Source: Streptomyces sp. B1I3
GTDB taxonomy: Bacteria > Actinomycetota > Actinomycetes > Streptomycetales > Streptomycetaceae
Direction of reading: 5' to 3'
Assembly (NCBI RefSeq): GCF_030816615.1
Contig: NZ_JAUSYD010000001.1
Span: forward strand, 5,540,501 to 5,604,500
DNA: 64,000 bases
The notes beneath the pieces were generated by a model. That model did not search any database. It was not told where the DNA came from and worked only from the letters and a program-made list of their open reading frames with translations. Positions 1 through 8,603 of the stretch are shown in pieces (position 1 is the stretch's first letter; each line of letters begins with the position of its first letter). A program made the position numbers and the translations under genes.

Positions 1-375
1 GATGACGCTGTCGCCGGCCGCCACGGCCCGGATGCCGAAGACGAGTTCCTCGGGGCGTGCGTCCTTGAGGAAGAACCCGGCCGCTCCGGCTCGCAGGGCC
101 TCGTAGGCGTACTCGTCGAGGTCGAAGGTGGTTAGGACCAGGACCCGCGAGCGGCCGCCGGACTCGACGATGCGGCGGGTGGCCTCGATGCCGTTGACGC
201 CGGGCATCCGGACGTCCATCAGGACGACGTCGGGACGCAGTTCCGCGGTCAGGCGGACAGCCTCCTGACCCTGGGAGGCTTCGCCGACGACTGAGGTATC
301 CGGCTGTGCTTCAAGGAGCATGCGAAAGCCCAGTCGTTGCAGGGTCTGGTCGTCGACGATGAGGACGGTGGTCAT
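1..375 (-). CDS. NarL/LuxR-family response regulator (C-terminus cut by window edge)
   Basis: This is the receiver half of a two-component response regulator. The first 125 residues are visible and begin MTTVLIVDDQTL. The acidic pocket (IVDDQ), the phospho-acceptor Asp in VVLMDVRMPG (about residue 54), the Thr of VLTTFD and the conserved Lys of FFLKDA are all present. The DNA-binding domain lies beyond position 1, so the LuxR-type helix-turn-helix is inferred from the receiver type and the kinase partner, not seen. Its ATG overlaps the stop of the upstream histidine kinase gene by four bases (ATGA), so the two are translationally coupled. The target is unknown; the neighbouring MMPL exporter on the same strand is the obvious candidate. 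Confidence 0.93.
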   Translation of the reverse strand, partial: MTTVLIVDDQTLQRLGFRMLLEAQPDTSVVGEASQGQEAVRLTAELRPDVVLMDVRMPGVNGIEATRRIVESGGRSRVLVLTTFDLDEYAYEALRAGAAGFFLKDARPEELVFGIRAVAAGDSVI

Positions 376-1691
376 ACGCGGTGCTTCTCCGTGGCGGCGC
401 TGGGCAGGGTGTGGGAGGTGCTCAGGACGGTGTGGACGCGCCAGCCGCCGGCGAGGGTCGGGCCTGCGCTGATGCGGCCCTGGTAGAGGGCGGCGCGGTG
501 GCGCATGCCGACCAGGCCTTGCCCGCTGTGCCTGCCGTGCCGTTCGCTGTCCGCCGCACGGGTCGGGCCGGTGTCCTCCACCGTGATGTGCACCAATTCC
601 TCATCTGTGTACAGGTCGACGGACACGGTGGTGTCGGCCGCGGCATGTTTGAGGGTGTTGGTGAGGGCTTCCTGCACGATGCGGTAAACGGTGAGCTGAA
701 GGCCGGGACTGAGCGGTGTCAGGTCCCCGTTGGTGTGCAGGTCGGCGGTGGGGCCGGCGGCGCGGACGCGGTGGAGCAGCGCGGGCAGGTCCTCAAGGTT
801 CGGCTGCGGTGCGAGCGGGGTGGTGTCCCGCGGTGTCGCGGGGTTGTCGACCACGATGAGCAGGCGGCGTAGTTCCGCGAGGGCCTCGCGGCTGCTGTCG
901 CCGATGAGGTCGAGGGTGCCGGCGGATTTCTCCGAGCGGGACCTGGCCAGGGCGGCAGCTCCGTTGGCGAGCCCGATGATGACGGCGAGGGTGTGGCCGA
1001 GGATGTCGTGCATCTCGTGGGAGACGCGAGTGCGTTCCGAGGCTGCGGCCAGGCGGGTCTGCTGGTCCCTCTCGGTCTCCAATGCCACGATGTATGCCTT
1101 CGCCAGGCGTCCGGTGAGGGCCAGTCCGGCGCAGGCGGTCACGGCGAGCATAGCCAGCAGTGTGACGATTTCCGGGCGCTTGGCGTGTTGCAGTTGGCCG
1201 CTTCCCCAGAATGCCGCGATCCAGAGAACGAGCTGGGCGGCGGTGACCGTGCAGGCGATGACCAGCTGGCGGTGGCTACCGTAGCGGCCGACGTTGTAGA
1301 GCGCGACGATCCGGGCCGCGTCGGCGCCGTTGAGGACGTTCAGCGGCAGCGCGAGGACGGAGGCGGCCGTGGTGATCGCGAACACCAGGCCGGGCCGTCG
1401 TTCCCGCCACAGCAGCGGAACCGTGTAGGCGAGGGTGAGGACGATCTCGCTGGGCAGGTGGGCGCGGTTGGCCGGGTTGAGTAGGGAGGGCAGTGCGAGG
1501 ACGGCGCAGAAGACGGGCACGGCCCACAACCGCAGCCGGGGGTGGTCGCGGTCGAGCATCCGCCAGGCGGCCAGCCCGCTGATGATCGACACCGTGACGC
1601 GGTGGTCGGGGTCGCTGGTCAGTGACTGCGGAAGCCGGGAAGCATGGGGCGAGGTGCCGCGTACGGGTTCTCGGGTGGTCGGCTCGCTCAT
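372..1691 (-). CDS. Sensor histidine kinase, HisKA_3 (NarL-partner) type
   Basis: This 439-residue membrane kinase phosphorylates the response regulator encoded immediately downstream. Hydrophobic segments fill about residues 55-200 with no large extracellular loop. The dimerisation/phospho-acceptor box is SHEMHDILGH, with His228 as acceptor. A HATPase domain follows, with the N-box EALTNTLKHA and the G-boxes VEDTGP and GQGLVGM. The start chosen is ATG at 1691 because an AAGG Shine-Dalgarno lies just before it. A longer frame reaches 1796, but its extra N-terminus is low-complexity Arg/Pro. The short-loop architecture suggests an intramembrane-sensing kinase of the cell-envelope-stress or drug-response kind, which is inference. 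Confidence 0.92.
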   Translation of the reverse strand: MSEPTTREPVRGTSPHASRLPQSLTSDPDHRVTVSIISGLAAWRMLDRDHPRLRLWAVPVFCAVLALPSLLNPANRAHLPSEIVLTLAYTVPLLWRERRPGLVFAITTAASVLALPLNVLNGADAARIVALYNVGRYGSHRQLVIACTVTAAQLVLWIAAFWGSGQLQHAKRPEIVTLLAMLAVTACAGLALTGRLAKAYIVALETERDQQTRLAAASERTRVSHEMHDILGHTLAVIIGLANGAAALARSRSEKSAGTLDLIGDSSREALAELRRLLIVVDNPATPRDTTPLAPQPNLEDLPALLHRVRAAGPTADLHTNGDLTPLSPGLQLTVYRIVQEALTNTLKHAAADTTVSVDLYTDEELVHITVEDTGPTRAADSERHGRHSGQGLVGMRHRAALYQGRISAGPTLAGGWRVHTVLSTSHTLPSAATEKHRV

Positions 1692-1820
1692 GGATGGGCG
1701 CCTTTTCGCTGTCCGGGCAGGCCGTCCGCCGCTCCTCGGGGAGCGTGAGCCGGCGGGCGGGGGCCAAGGGGCCCGGACAGCCGCTGTGCGGTGCACGGTG
1801 TGCTGTCCGGGCCCCGGGGA

Positions 1821-1859
1821 CCGCCTGCCGACCCTCGGGGGATGGGGGCCGGCAGGCGG
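1821..1859. terminator. Hairpin terminator after the MMPL gene
   Basis: A 10-bp perfect stem (CCGCCTGCCG with its complement) is separated by a 19-base loop, directly downstream of the MMPL stop codon. There is no T-tract, as is usual in Streptomyces. It separates MMPL transcription from the kinase gene. Confidence 0.55.
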
Positions 1860-1883
1860 GGTCGGGGTGTGCCGGGGCTGTGC

Positions 1884-4118
1884 CTACCCGAGGGGCGCGG
1901 GCGCCGTCGGCTCCTGGCCGTTCTGCGCGGGGATGCGGGTCTGGTGGTCGCGTTCGGCCAGGACTTGGCGGAGCTTCTCGCCTTCCACGTCGACGTTGGG
2001 CAGGAGGTGGTCGAGCCAGCGGGGTAGTGCCCAGGCCCGTGCGCCGAGCAGGGTCATCACCGCGGGGACGAGGGTCATGCGGATGACGAAAGCGTCGAAG
2101 AGGACTGCGGTGGCAAGTCCCATGCCGATGGATTTCACCAGGGCGATGTCGTCGAGGAGGAACCCGGCGAATACCGAGATCATGATGATGGCGGCGGCGG
2201 TGACCACGCGGGCGCCGTGGCGGAACCCGGTGACGATCGCTTCGGTGGGGCCGGCGCCGTGGACGTATGCCTCGCGCATCCCGGAGACGAGGAACACCTC
2301 GTAGTCCATGGCCAGGCCGAAGACCACGCCGATCAGCAGGATGGGAAGCAGGCTGACGATGGGTGCGGTCTCGTCGATGCCGAAGATGTCCTTGAGCCAG
2401 CCCCATTGGAACACGGCTACCAGCACGCCGAGGGTGGCGACGACGCTGAGGAGGAAGCCGGCCGCGGCCTTGATCGGGATCAGGACCGAGCGGAATACGA
2501 GAAGCAGCAGGACCAGCGCGAGGCCGACAACGATGGCCAGGTAGGGCACCATCGCCTCGCCGAGCTTGGCGGAGACGTCGATGTTGAGCGCGGTCGTGCC
2601 GGTCACCATCACCTGCGTGCCGCTGTCCTTCTTCACCGCGTCGCTGCGGTCGCGGATGTCGCCGACCAGGTCGACGGTCTCCTGGCTGGTGGGCGGGCTG
2701 CTCGGCACCGCGGTGATCAGGGCGACGTCACCGGCCTCGTTGAAGACCGGGGGCCGTACGGTGGCGACGTCGTCGAGGCCCTCCAGCATGGCGGAGGTGT
2801 CCGTGGCCGCGGTCTTGGCGTTGTCGCTGTCCCGAGCGTCGACGACGATGGTCAGCGGGCCGCTGAAGCCCGGCCCGAAGCCCTTGCTGAGGGTGTCGTA
2901 GGCCACGCGCTGGGTGCTGCCGGGAGCGGCCATGCTGTCGTCGGGCAGGGTAAGCCGCAGCGAAAGTGCCGGGATGGCCAGTACACCCAGGCCGATAACC
3001 GACGCCAGTAGCATCTTCCAGGGGTGGCGGGTGACGAAGCGACCCCAGCGAACGCCCATCGTGACGCGCCGGCCGTGCTGCTCGGCCCGCACGCGGCGTG
3101 TGGTGAGGCGGCCGTGGGCCACGCGGGTGCCGGTGAAGCCCAGCGTGGCAGGCAGGAGGGTGAGCGCGACCAGCACGGCGACGGTGATGGCGAAGGCCGC
3201 GGCCAGGCCCATGGTGGTGAGCATCGCGATGCCGATGACGCTCAGACCGGCGAGCGCGATGACGACGGTCAGACCGGCGAAGACCACCGCCGAGCCAGCG
3301 GTGCCCAGGGCACGCCCGGCGGCTTCCTCGGGCGTGTGCCCCTCACGCAGCTCTGTGCGGTAGCGGGAGACGATGAACAGGGCGTAGTCGATGGCCACCG
3401 CCAGACCCAGCATGAGCGCCAGGGTCTGCGCGTTGGAGGCCATGTCGACGAACGACGAGGCGACGGTGATGGCGCACAGGGCGATGCCGACGCCGACGAT
3501 CGCGGACACCAGGGGCAGTCCGGCCGCGACCAGTGAACCGAAGGTGATGACCAGGACGAAGGCGGCGACCAGCAGGCCGATCAGTTCGGCCGCGTTGCTC
3601 TGCTCCTCCTCCAGCACCGCGTTGCCGCCGAGGCTGATCTTCAGGTATGCCTTCTCGCCCTTCTCCGCCACCTGGTGCAGGGCGTCCGACGCGGCGGGAG
3701 TGATGTCGGCCTGCGGGACGGAGTAGGTCACCTGGGCGTAGGCGATGCTTGCCGAGGAGCTGACCAGGCCGGCGGTGAAGGGGTCGGTGACGTTCGCCAC
3801 CTGCGGTGCCTCGCGCAGGTCGGCGACCAGGGACTCCACCTCCTGCTTGTGCGCGGCGGACGTCAGCTTCTGCCCGTCCGGAGCCTCGATGGCCACACGG
3901 GCCGTAGCGCCGCCGGCCGAAGCCTGCGGGAACTCCTTCTCCAGCAGGTCAATGGCCTGCTGCGACTGGGTTCCGGGAAGCGTGAAGTCGTCCGTCGTAC
4001 TGCCCGACACGCTGCTGACGCCGATGACCGCGGCGACGAGCACCGCGATCCACGCCAGCAGCACCAGCCGGCGCCGCCGGAAGGCGAGCCGGCCGAGCCG
4101 GTAGAGAAAGGTGGCCAC
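1884..4118 (-). CDS. MMPL/RND-family membrane transporter
   Basis: This 744-residue exporter has two halves. Each has one N-terminal membrane helix, a large extracytoplasmic domain (about 30-185 and 385-510) and a bundle of five to six helices. Family signs are the opening MATFLYRLGRLAFRRR, a TDDFTLPGT motif at the start of the first outer domain, and the helix motifs GLAVAIDYALFI and GLAMDYEVFLVSG, whose Asp-Tyr pair belongs to the proton relay. The start is GTG at 4118, eight bases after GGGAG; the frame stays open upstream to 4379 but with no ribosome site. MMPL proteins export lipids, siderophores or antibiotics; the substrate is unknown. It lies 173 bp after the SDR gene and beside a kinase/regulator pair and a MarR gene, so induced efflux is plausible. 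Confidence 0.93.
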   Translation of the reverse strand: MATFLYRLGRLAFRRRRLVLLAWIAVLVAAVIGVSSVSGSTTDDFTLPGTQSQQAIDLLEKEFPQASAGGATARVAIEAPDGQKLTSAAHKQEVESLVADLREAPQVANVTDPFTAGLVSSSASIAYAQVTYSVPQADITPAASDALHQVAEKGEKAYLKISLGGNAVLEEEQSNAAELIGLLVAAFVLVITFGSLVAAGLPLVSAIVGVGIALCAITVASSFVDMASNAQTLALMLGLAVAIDYALFIVSRYRTELREGHTPEEAAGRALGTAGSAVVFAGLTVVIALAGLSVIGIAMLTTMGLAAAFAITVAVLVALTLLPATLGFTGTRVAHGRLTTRRVRAEQHGRRVTMGVRWGRFVTRHPWKMLLASVIGLGVLAIPALSLRLTLPDDSMAAPGSTQRVAYDTLSKGFGPGFSGPLTIVVDARDSDNAKTAATDTSAMLEGLDDVATVRPPVFNEAGDVALITAVPSSPPTSQETVDLVGDIRDRSDAVKKDSGTQVMVTGTTALNIDVSAKLGEAMVPYLAIVVGLALVLLLLVFRSVLIPIKAAAGFLLSVVATLGVLVAVFQWGWLKDIFGIDETAPIVSLLPILLIGVVFGLAMDYEVFLVSGMREAYVHGAGPTEAIVTGFRHGARVVTAAAIIMISVFAGFLLDDIALVKSIGMGLATAVLFDAFVIRMTLVPAVMTLLGARAWALPRWLDHLLPNVDVEGEKLRQVLAERDHQTRIPAQNGQEPTAPAPLG

Positions 4119-4291
4119 GAAAATTACTCCCACCAGGAGGGAAAACGGATGTGTGAGGGCGAGCCCGACAGGCTCCGCCCATGAACGTAGAAGTCGCGTG
4201 CGGCCGAAATGAGCTACGCGAGGACGAATCTGCGGCCGGGACGGTACCCCCGTACCGGGCGGTGTCCTCCTTGAGGCGGACGTCCCGGGTC

Positions 4292-5158
4292 TCAGCCGGC
4301 CGGGTGGGCGGCGAGAAGCGCCGCGGTCGCGTCCCACAGCTCCCGCTGCACGCGCGGCTCCCGGCCGGGCTCGGGGCACTGCAGGGGACGGGCGTCGCGG
4401 GCGGAGAAGTATCCGCCGGTGGTGCCCGCGAGCGCCGGGTCGGTGGCGAGCCGCACGATGATGCCGGCGCCCTTGCGAGGATCACCGATCCTCAGCGTGT
4501 TCAGCACCCGCTGCAGGACGGCGGAGCCGGGCAGGTCCCGGCCCAGGCCGGTGGCGTTGAAACCGGGATCGCAGCAGTTCACGGTCACCTTGTCCGCATT
4601 CAGGCGGCGGGCGAGTTCCTGCATCCACATGATGGTCATCAACTTGGTGCGCCCGTACAGGGCCATCGACTCCCGGCGGGTGTAAGCCTCGGTGCGCCGC
4701 AGATCGTCGGCCGGGTCGATCGTTTTCGCCTGCTGAGCCGCTTCGGAGGCGACGTTGACGATCCGGGCCGGCGCCGAGGCACCGAGCTTCACCGTCAGCG
4801 CCTCGGTCAGGACGAACGGGCCGAGGTAGTTCACCGCCGTCATCTCCGCGAGGTCCTCGGTGGTGACACGCTGCGCGAAAGCGTGCAGGCCAGCGTTGTT
4901 GACGAGGACGTCCAGACGCGGGTAGTGCGCGGCGATCTCCTCGCCCGCGCGGCGGACGTCGGAGAGCAGACCCAGGTCGGCGTGGAAGACGTCGACGGGC
5001 TCGTCGGTCACCGCCTTCAGGTCGGTGACGAGGGCTTGCGCCTTGCTGCGGGAGCGGGCCACGGTGCCGATGCGGTAGCCCTGACGGGCCAGCTCAAAGG
5101 CGGCGATGCGGCCCAGTCCGGAGGTAGCTCCGGTGATCACGGCGACGGGACGATCCAT
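4292..5158 (-). CDS. Short-chain dehydrogenase/reductase (SDR)
   Basis: This 288-residue cytoplasmic NAD(P)-dependent oxidoreductase has a Rossmann N-terminus with TGATSGLGRIA (residues 9-19), a structural NNAG motif at 87-90, and the catalytic Ser138, Tyr168 and Lys172 (the YGRTK box). The length and the loop between Ser and Tyr fit the retinol-dehydrogenase-like/WW-oxidoreductase-like SDRs. The substrate cannot be read from sequence. It starts at ATG 5158, divergent from the MarR gene, with a palindrome between them. The MMPL gene follows on the same strand, so both may belong to a MarR-controlled detoxification unit. Confidence 0.92.
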   Translation of the reverse strand: MDRPVAVITGATSGLGRIAAFELARQGYRIGTVARSRSKAQALVTDLKAVTDEPVDVFHADLGLLSDVRRAGEEIAAHYPRLDVLVNNAGLHAFAQRVTTEDLAEMTAVNYLGPFVLTEALTVKLGASAPARIVNVASEAAQQAKTIDPADDLRRTEAYTRRESMALYGRTKLMTIMWMQELARRLNADKVTVNCCDPGFNATGLGRDLPGSAVLQRVLNTLRIGDPRKGAGIIVRLATDPALAGTTGGYFSARDARPLQCPEPGREPRVQRELWDATAALLAAHPAG

Positions 5159-5173
5159 CCCACAACCCTTTCG

Positions 5174-5185
5174 TGAGGTACCTCA
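5174..5185. promoter_or_regulatory. Perfect 12-bp palindrome, candidate MarR operator
   Basis: TGAGGTACCTCA sits in the 56-bp gap between the divergent SDR and MarR starts. Its position and symmetry are those of a MarR autoregulatory operator. The protein-DNA link is inferred. Confidence 0.55.
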
Positions 5186-5214
5186 TGATTATGTTGTGCG
5201 AGGATACCCGAACC

Positions 5215-5679
5215 ATGGAGCAGCACGAATCAACAACGGCGGGCAGCGCCCCTGAGCAGGTGGGACTGTCCTTCCTGGCCCTCGCGTACAGCCTGCGCGA
5301 ACAGGTCGACCAGCACATGCTGGCGACCGCCGGCCTGTCCCTGTCCCGCACCAAGGTCCTTCAGGCACTGACCGGCTGCGGCGCCCTCCACCAAGCGCAG
5401 CTGGCCTCCTCCCTCGGCCAAGCACCGCGCTCCGTCACCCAGATCGTGGAGGGCCTGGAGCGCCTCGGCATGGTCGCCCGAACCGGCGACCCCGAGGACC
5501 GCCGCCGCAAGACCGTCTCCATCACCGACACCGGCCGCACGGCACTAAGGGCCGCGGAAGAAGCAGGCACGCACGTACTTCGCCAGCGCTTCGGCCGTCT
5601 CGAACCACAACAACTGGCCACACTCGACACGCTGCTCGCGCACCTGGACATCGCCCTCACTGGCGGCAAGACCGGCTGA
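5215..5679 (+). CDS. MarR-family transcriptional regulator
   Basis: This is a 154-residue winged-helix repressor-type protein. The core helix-turn-helix is visible in HQAQLASSLGQAPRSVTQIV, followed by the wing with the family's DPEDRRRKTVSITDTG segment at about residues 95-112. ATG 5215 was chosen because GAGGA lies ten bases upstream; a GTG at 5173 would put the palindrome inside the coding region. It is transcribed away from the SDR/MMPL genes and most likely controls them and itself. The ligand is unknown. Confidence 0.9.
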   Translation: MEQHESTTAGSAPEQVGLSFLALAYSLREQVDQHMLATAGLSLSRTKVLQALTGCGALHQAQLASSLGQAPRSVTQIVEGLERLGMVARTGDPEDRRRKTVSITDTGRTALRAAEEAGTHVLRQRFGRLEPQQLATLDTLLAHLDIALTGGKTG

Positions 5680-6085
5680 CACGGACGGAAGAGCCCCGCC
5701 CCAGTGGGTCAACCCATAGACCTGTAGGAAAACTGGGCCTTGTGCTGGGCTGATGGCTGTTTCTGGTGCGCAGAAGGCGCCTCACACCGAGTGCGCTGAG
5801 CTGTGGTCTGGCCGTAGTCGAGGTACGCGCGATCTTCCGTTTCCGTGCCGGAAGGAGATCGATCCGGTGCCGATCCGGTCGAGGCAGGCGGCGACGACGG
5901 GGCGAGGGCGCGCGAGGCGTGACAAGGAACGGTCGGTGGCCCGGACGCTGAGCGGCAGTGCGCTGTCGTGCCAACTCCTGGGCGCAGAGAGGAAAGTCGG
6001 CCGGTCGGGCCGGTCATAGCTTTGGGGTGTGCCGAGCCGCGGGAATGCGGCAGGCGCGATACCGACTGTTTCGAAAGGACCCCTG
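5680..6085. other. Intergenic stretch without recognisable gene
   Basis: About 400 bases between the MarR gene and the YcaC-like gene. Both strands carry open frames, but with Arg-rich, low-complexity translations and no ribosome sites. The last 60 bases serve as leader of the YcaC-like gene (AAAGGA before ATG 6086). Confidence 0.5.
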
Positions 6086-6748
6086 ATGTTCGACATCAAC
6101 AAGGTGCAGGCTGCCCCGAGCTCGGATCTGCTCACGCCCGACAACGCGGTCATGCTTTTCGTGGACCACCAGCCGCAGATGTTCTTCGGTACCGGGAGCG
6201 GCGACCGCGCTGCGATCATCAACAGCACCGTGGGTCTCGCCAAGGCGGCTCAGGCGTTCGATGTGCCGGCAGTCCTGACCACGGTCGCCGCCGAGTCGTT
6301 CTCCGGCCCCCTGCTGCCGCAGCTTGCCGAGGTGTTTCCTGACCACGAGGTCATCGACCGCACGACGATGAACGCATGGGAGGACGAGGCGCTCGTGGCG
6401 GCGGTCAAGGCCACCGGGCGCAAGAAGATCATCCTGGCGGGCCTGTGGACCGAGGTCTGCTTGGTGCTGCCCGCGCTGTCCGCGCTGGAGCAGGGTTACG
6501 AGGTGTACGTGGTCTCCGACGCCTCCGGCGGCGTCAGCCCGGCCGCCCACGAGCACGCGCTGCAGCGGATGATCGCTGCCGGCGCGGTGCCGGTGACATG
6601 GGTGCAGGTGCTGCTGGAGCTGCAGCGTGACTGGGCGCGCCAGGAGTCGTACGGCGCGGTGATGGAGATCGTCAAGGCCCACGCGGGCGCGTACGGCCTG
6701 GGTGTCGTGTACGCGCAGAGCATCATCGGCGCACACGCGGCCGGCTGA
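6086..6748 (+). CDS. YcaC-like isochorismatase-family cysteine hydrolase
   Basis: This 220-residue alpha/beta hydrolase of the isochorismatase superfamily has its catalytic Asp in FVDHQ (Asp27) and nucleophile in TEVC (Cys125). The segments MNAWED, TGRKKIILAG and the VSDASGG loop are those of the YcaC subgroup, which forms octamers and whose physiological substrate is unsettled. I could not place the third catalytic residue (normally Lys) with confidence. The start is ATG 6086 after AAAGGA. The DoxX-type gene begins five bases after its stop, so the two are co-transcribed. YcaC/DoxX pairs in actinobacteria often sit near redox-stress or detoxification genes, which fits the neighbours here. 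Confidence 0.9.
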   Translation: MFDINKVQAAPSSDLLTPDNAVMLFVDHQPQMFFGTGSGDRAAIINSTVGLAKAAQAFDVPAVLTTVAAESFSGPLLPQLAEVFPDHEVIDRTTMNAWEDEALVAAVKATGRKKIILAGLWTEVCLVLPALSALEQGYEVYVVSDASGGVSPAAHEHALQRMIAAGAVPVTWVQVLLELQRDWARQESYGAVMEIVKAHAGAYGLGVVYAQSIIGAHAAG

Positions 6749-6753
6749 CCTCC

Positions 6754-7266
6754 TTGGACACCGGCATTCTGATCCTGCGTCTGCTGGTGGGCCTGCTCGT
6801 CGCCGGCCACGGCGTGCAGAAAATCAGCTCACACCTGGGCGGCAGGGGACTTGAGGGCGGCACGGAGGAGTTCCGTGCTGACGGTTTCCGCGGTGGACGC
6901 CTCACCGCCCTGGCGGCGGGCGGTGGCCAGATCGGATCGGGTCTGCTGCTCGCCGCCGGTCTTCTGACTCCGCTCGCGGCCGCCGGGGTGATCGGAGTCA
7001 TGACAGTCGCTCTCACCGTGAAATGGCACAACGGCCTCTGGGTGCAGAACGACGGGTACGAATACCCGCTCGTCCTCATCGGCACCGCCGCCGCTCTCGC
7101 TGCCACCGGACCGGGCGCCTGGTCGCTCGATGCGCCCCTCGGCCTCACGCCGTACCCGTTGTGGGGGGCGGTCCTCGCTCTCGTGGTGGGTCTCGGCAGC
7201 GGGCTGCTCACCCGGCTTGTACTGCATCGGCCGACCCCAGGGGCGCCGCAGGCCGCCAGGCGCTGA
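6754..7266 (+). CDS. DoxX-family membrane protein
   Basis: This 170-residue integral membrane protein has four predicted helices (about residues 5-20, 50-70, 73-95 and 135-160). The family signature HGVQKI follows helix 1, and GRLTALAAGGGQIGSG leads into helix 2. The start codon is probably TTG at 6754, giving a protein that opens DTGILILRLLVG as DoxX proteins do. DoxX proteins are linked to membrane redox functions and sometimes form complexes with superoxide dismutase and a thiol oxidoreductase; no such partners are seen here. It is coupled to the YcaC-like gene. Confidence 0.85.
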   Translation: MDTGILILRLLVGLLVAGHGVQKISSHLGGRGLEGGTEEFRADGFRGGRLTALAAGGGQIGSGLLLAAGLLTPLAAAGVIGVMTVALTVKWHNGLWVQNDGYEYPLVLIGTAAALAATGPGAWSLDAPLGLTPYPLWGAVLALVVGLGSGLLTRLVLHRPTPGAPQAARR

Positions 7267-7649
7267 GCAGGAGCCGCGCAGACCGGGCCCGGCTGCCCCA
7301 CGTCCCCCGCCCGGGCGGCCGGGCCCTCTCACTCGTCCCACCAAGAGCACCTGAAGGAAACCGCGTTCATCGCATCCGCCACCGCTCCTGGCGTGGTGGC
7401 GGCCAGCCGCTGCCGCGCCAGAAGCGTGCCTGAACGAGGCGTTCGGCACGCTCAAGCAGCTGCCGGTCTGTCTCGGCCACGAAATCCGTGTGCATGCCTC
7501 CCAGCGGCTGAGCCGCGTACGCGCGCCGACACGCGGAGCCGGTACTCCCTCGACCTCGACAGAAAGCACCACCGGACCTTCCTCACGTCGCGCGTGGCAC
7601 CCGCGGGACACCCGCCCGATTCCTCACACCTTCCGAAGGAGAACCCCTC
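7267..7649. other. Intergenic stretch without recognisable gene
   Basis: About 380 bases with no frame that looks like a protein on either strand. The 3' end holds AAGGAG, the ribosome site of the esterase gene. No hairpin or palindrome of note was seen. Confidence 0.5.
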
Positions 7650-8603
7650 ATGCCGAACCTGCCGACCCTCGAACCCGCCGCTCAGGCGTTCGCCGAGGCC
7701 ACCGCCCAGCCGCCATTCCTCTTCCAGGTTCCGGTGGCGGACGGCCGCACGGCCGTGGACGACGTCCAGAGCGGTGAAGACATCCTGCTGCCCGCCGTCG
7801 ACGAGGAATGGATCACTGTCCACGGCGGTCCGACCGGCGACGTCCGTGCCCGGATCGTGCGCCCGCGCGGGGCCACCGGCCCCCTCCCCGTCATCCTGTA
7901 CATCCACGGTGCGGGTTGGGTGTTCGGCAATGCCCACACCCACGACCGGCTGGTACGCGAACTGGCCGTCGGCGCGAACGCCGCTGTGGTCTTCCCTGAG
8001 TACGACCTCTCTCCCGAGGCCCGCTATCCGGTCGCCATCGAGCAGAACTACAGCGTCGCCCAGTGGATCGCCCGCGAGGGACACCACAAGGAGCTCGACG
8101 GCACCCGGATCGCCGTCGCCGGCGACTCGGTCGGCGGCAACATGACCGCTGCCCTCACCCTCATGGCCAAGCAGCGTGGCGACGTCCGCCTCGTCCACCA
8201 GGTCCTCTTCTACCCGGTCACCGACGCGAGCTTCGACACCGACTCGTACCAGCAGTTCGCGGAGGGCTACTTCCTGCGCCGCGACGGCATGCAGTGGTTC
8301 TGGGACCAGTACACAACCGACGAGGCCGACCGCGCCCAGATCACCGCCTCGCCGCTGCGTGCGACCACCGAGCAATTGACCGGCCTGCCGGCCGCCCTCG
8401 TCATAACCGCCGAAGCCGACGTCCTGCGCGACGAGGGCGAGGCGTACGCGGCGAAGCTTCGCGCCGCCGGAGTCTCCGTCACCGCCCTGCGCGTACAGGG
8501 GACCATCCACGACTTCGTCATGCTGAACGCGCTGCGCGAGACACAGGCCGCTGAACTCGCCATCGGCGTCGCGATCGACACACTGCGCAAGGCCCTGGCG
8601 TGA
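7650..8603 (+). CDS. Alpha/beta hydrolase, HSL-like esterase
   Basis: This 317-residue carboxylesterase of the hormone-sensitive-lipase family has the oxyanion-hole motif HGAGW (residues 86-90), the nucleophile elbow GDSVGG with Ser160, and the remaining triad members at Asp257 (AEADVLRDEGE) and His287 (IHDF). The N-terminal cap of about 60 residues is typical. There is no signal peptide, so it is cytoplasmic. It starts at ATG 7650 after AAGGAG and overlaps the next start, so it heads an operon with an amidohydrolase and a membrane transporter. Together these suggest uptake and stepwise hydrolysis of an ester- or amide-containing compound. The substrate is unknown. Confidence 0.92.
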   Translation: MPNLPTLEPAAQAFAEATAQPPFLFQVPVADGRTAVDDVQSGEDILLPAVDEEWITVHGGPTGDVRARIVRPRGATGPLPVILYIHGAGWVFGNAHTHDRLVRELAVGANAAVVFPEYDLSPEARYPVAIEQNYSVAQWIAREGHHKELDGTRIAVAGDSVGGNMTAALTLMAKQRGDVRLVHQVLFYPVTDASFDTDSYQQFAEGYFLRRDGMQWFWDQYTTDEADRAQITASPLRATTEQLTGLPAALVITAEADVLRDEGEAYAAKLRAAGVSVTALRVQGTIHDFVMLNALRETQAAELAIGVAIDTLRKALA

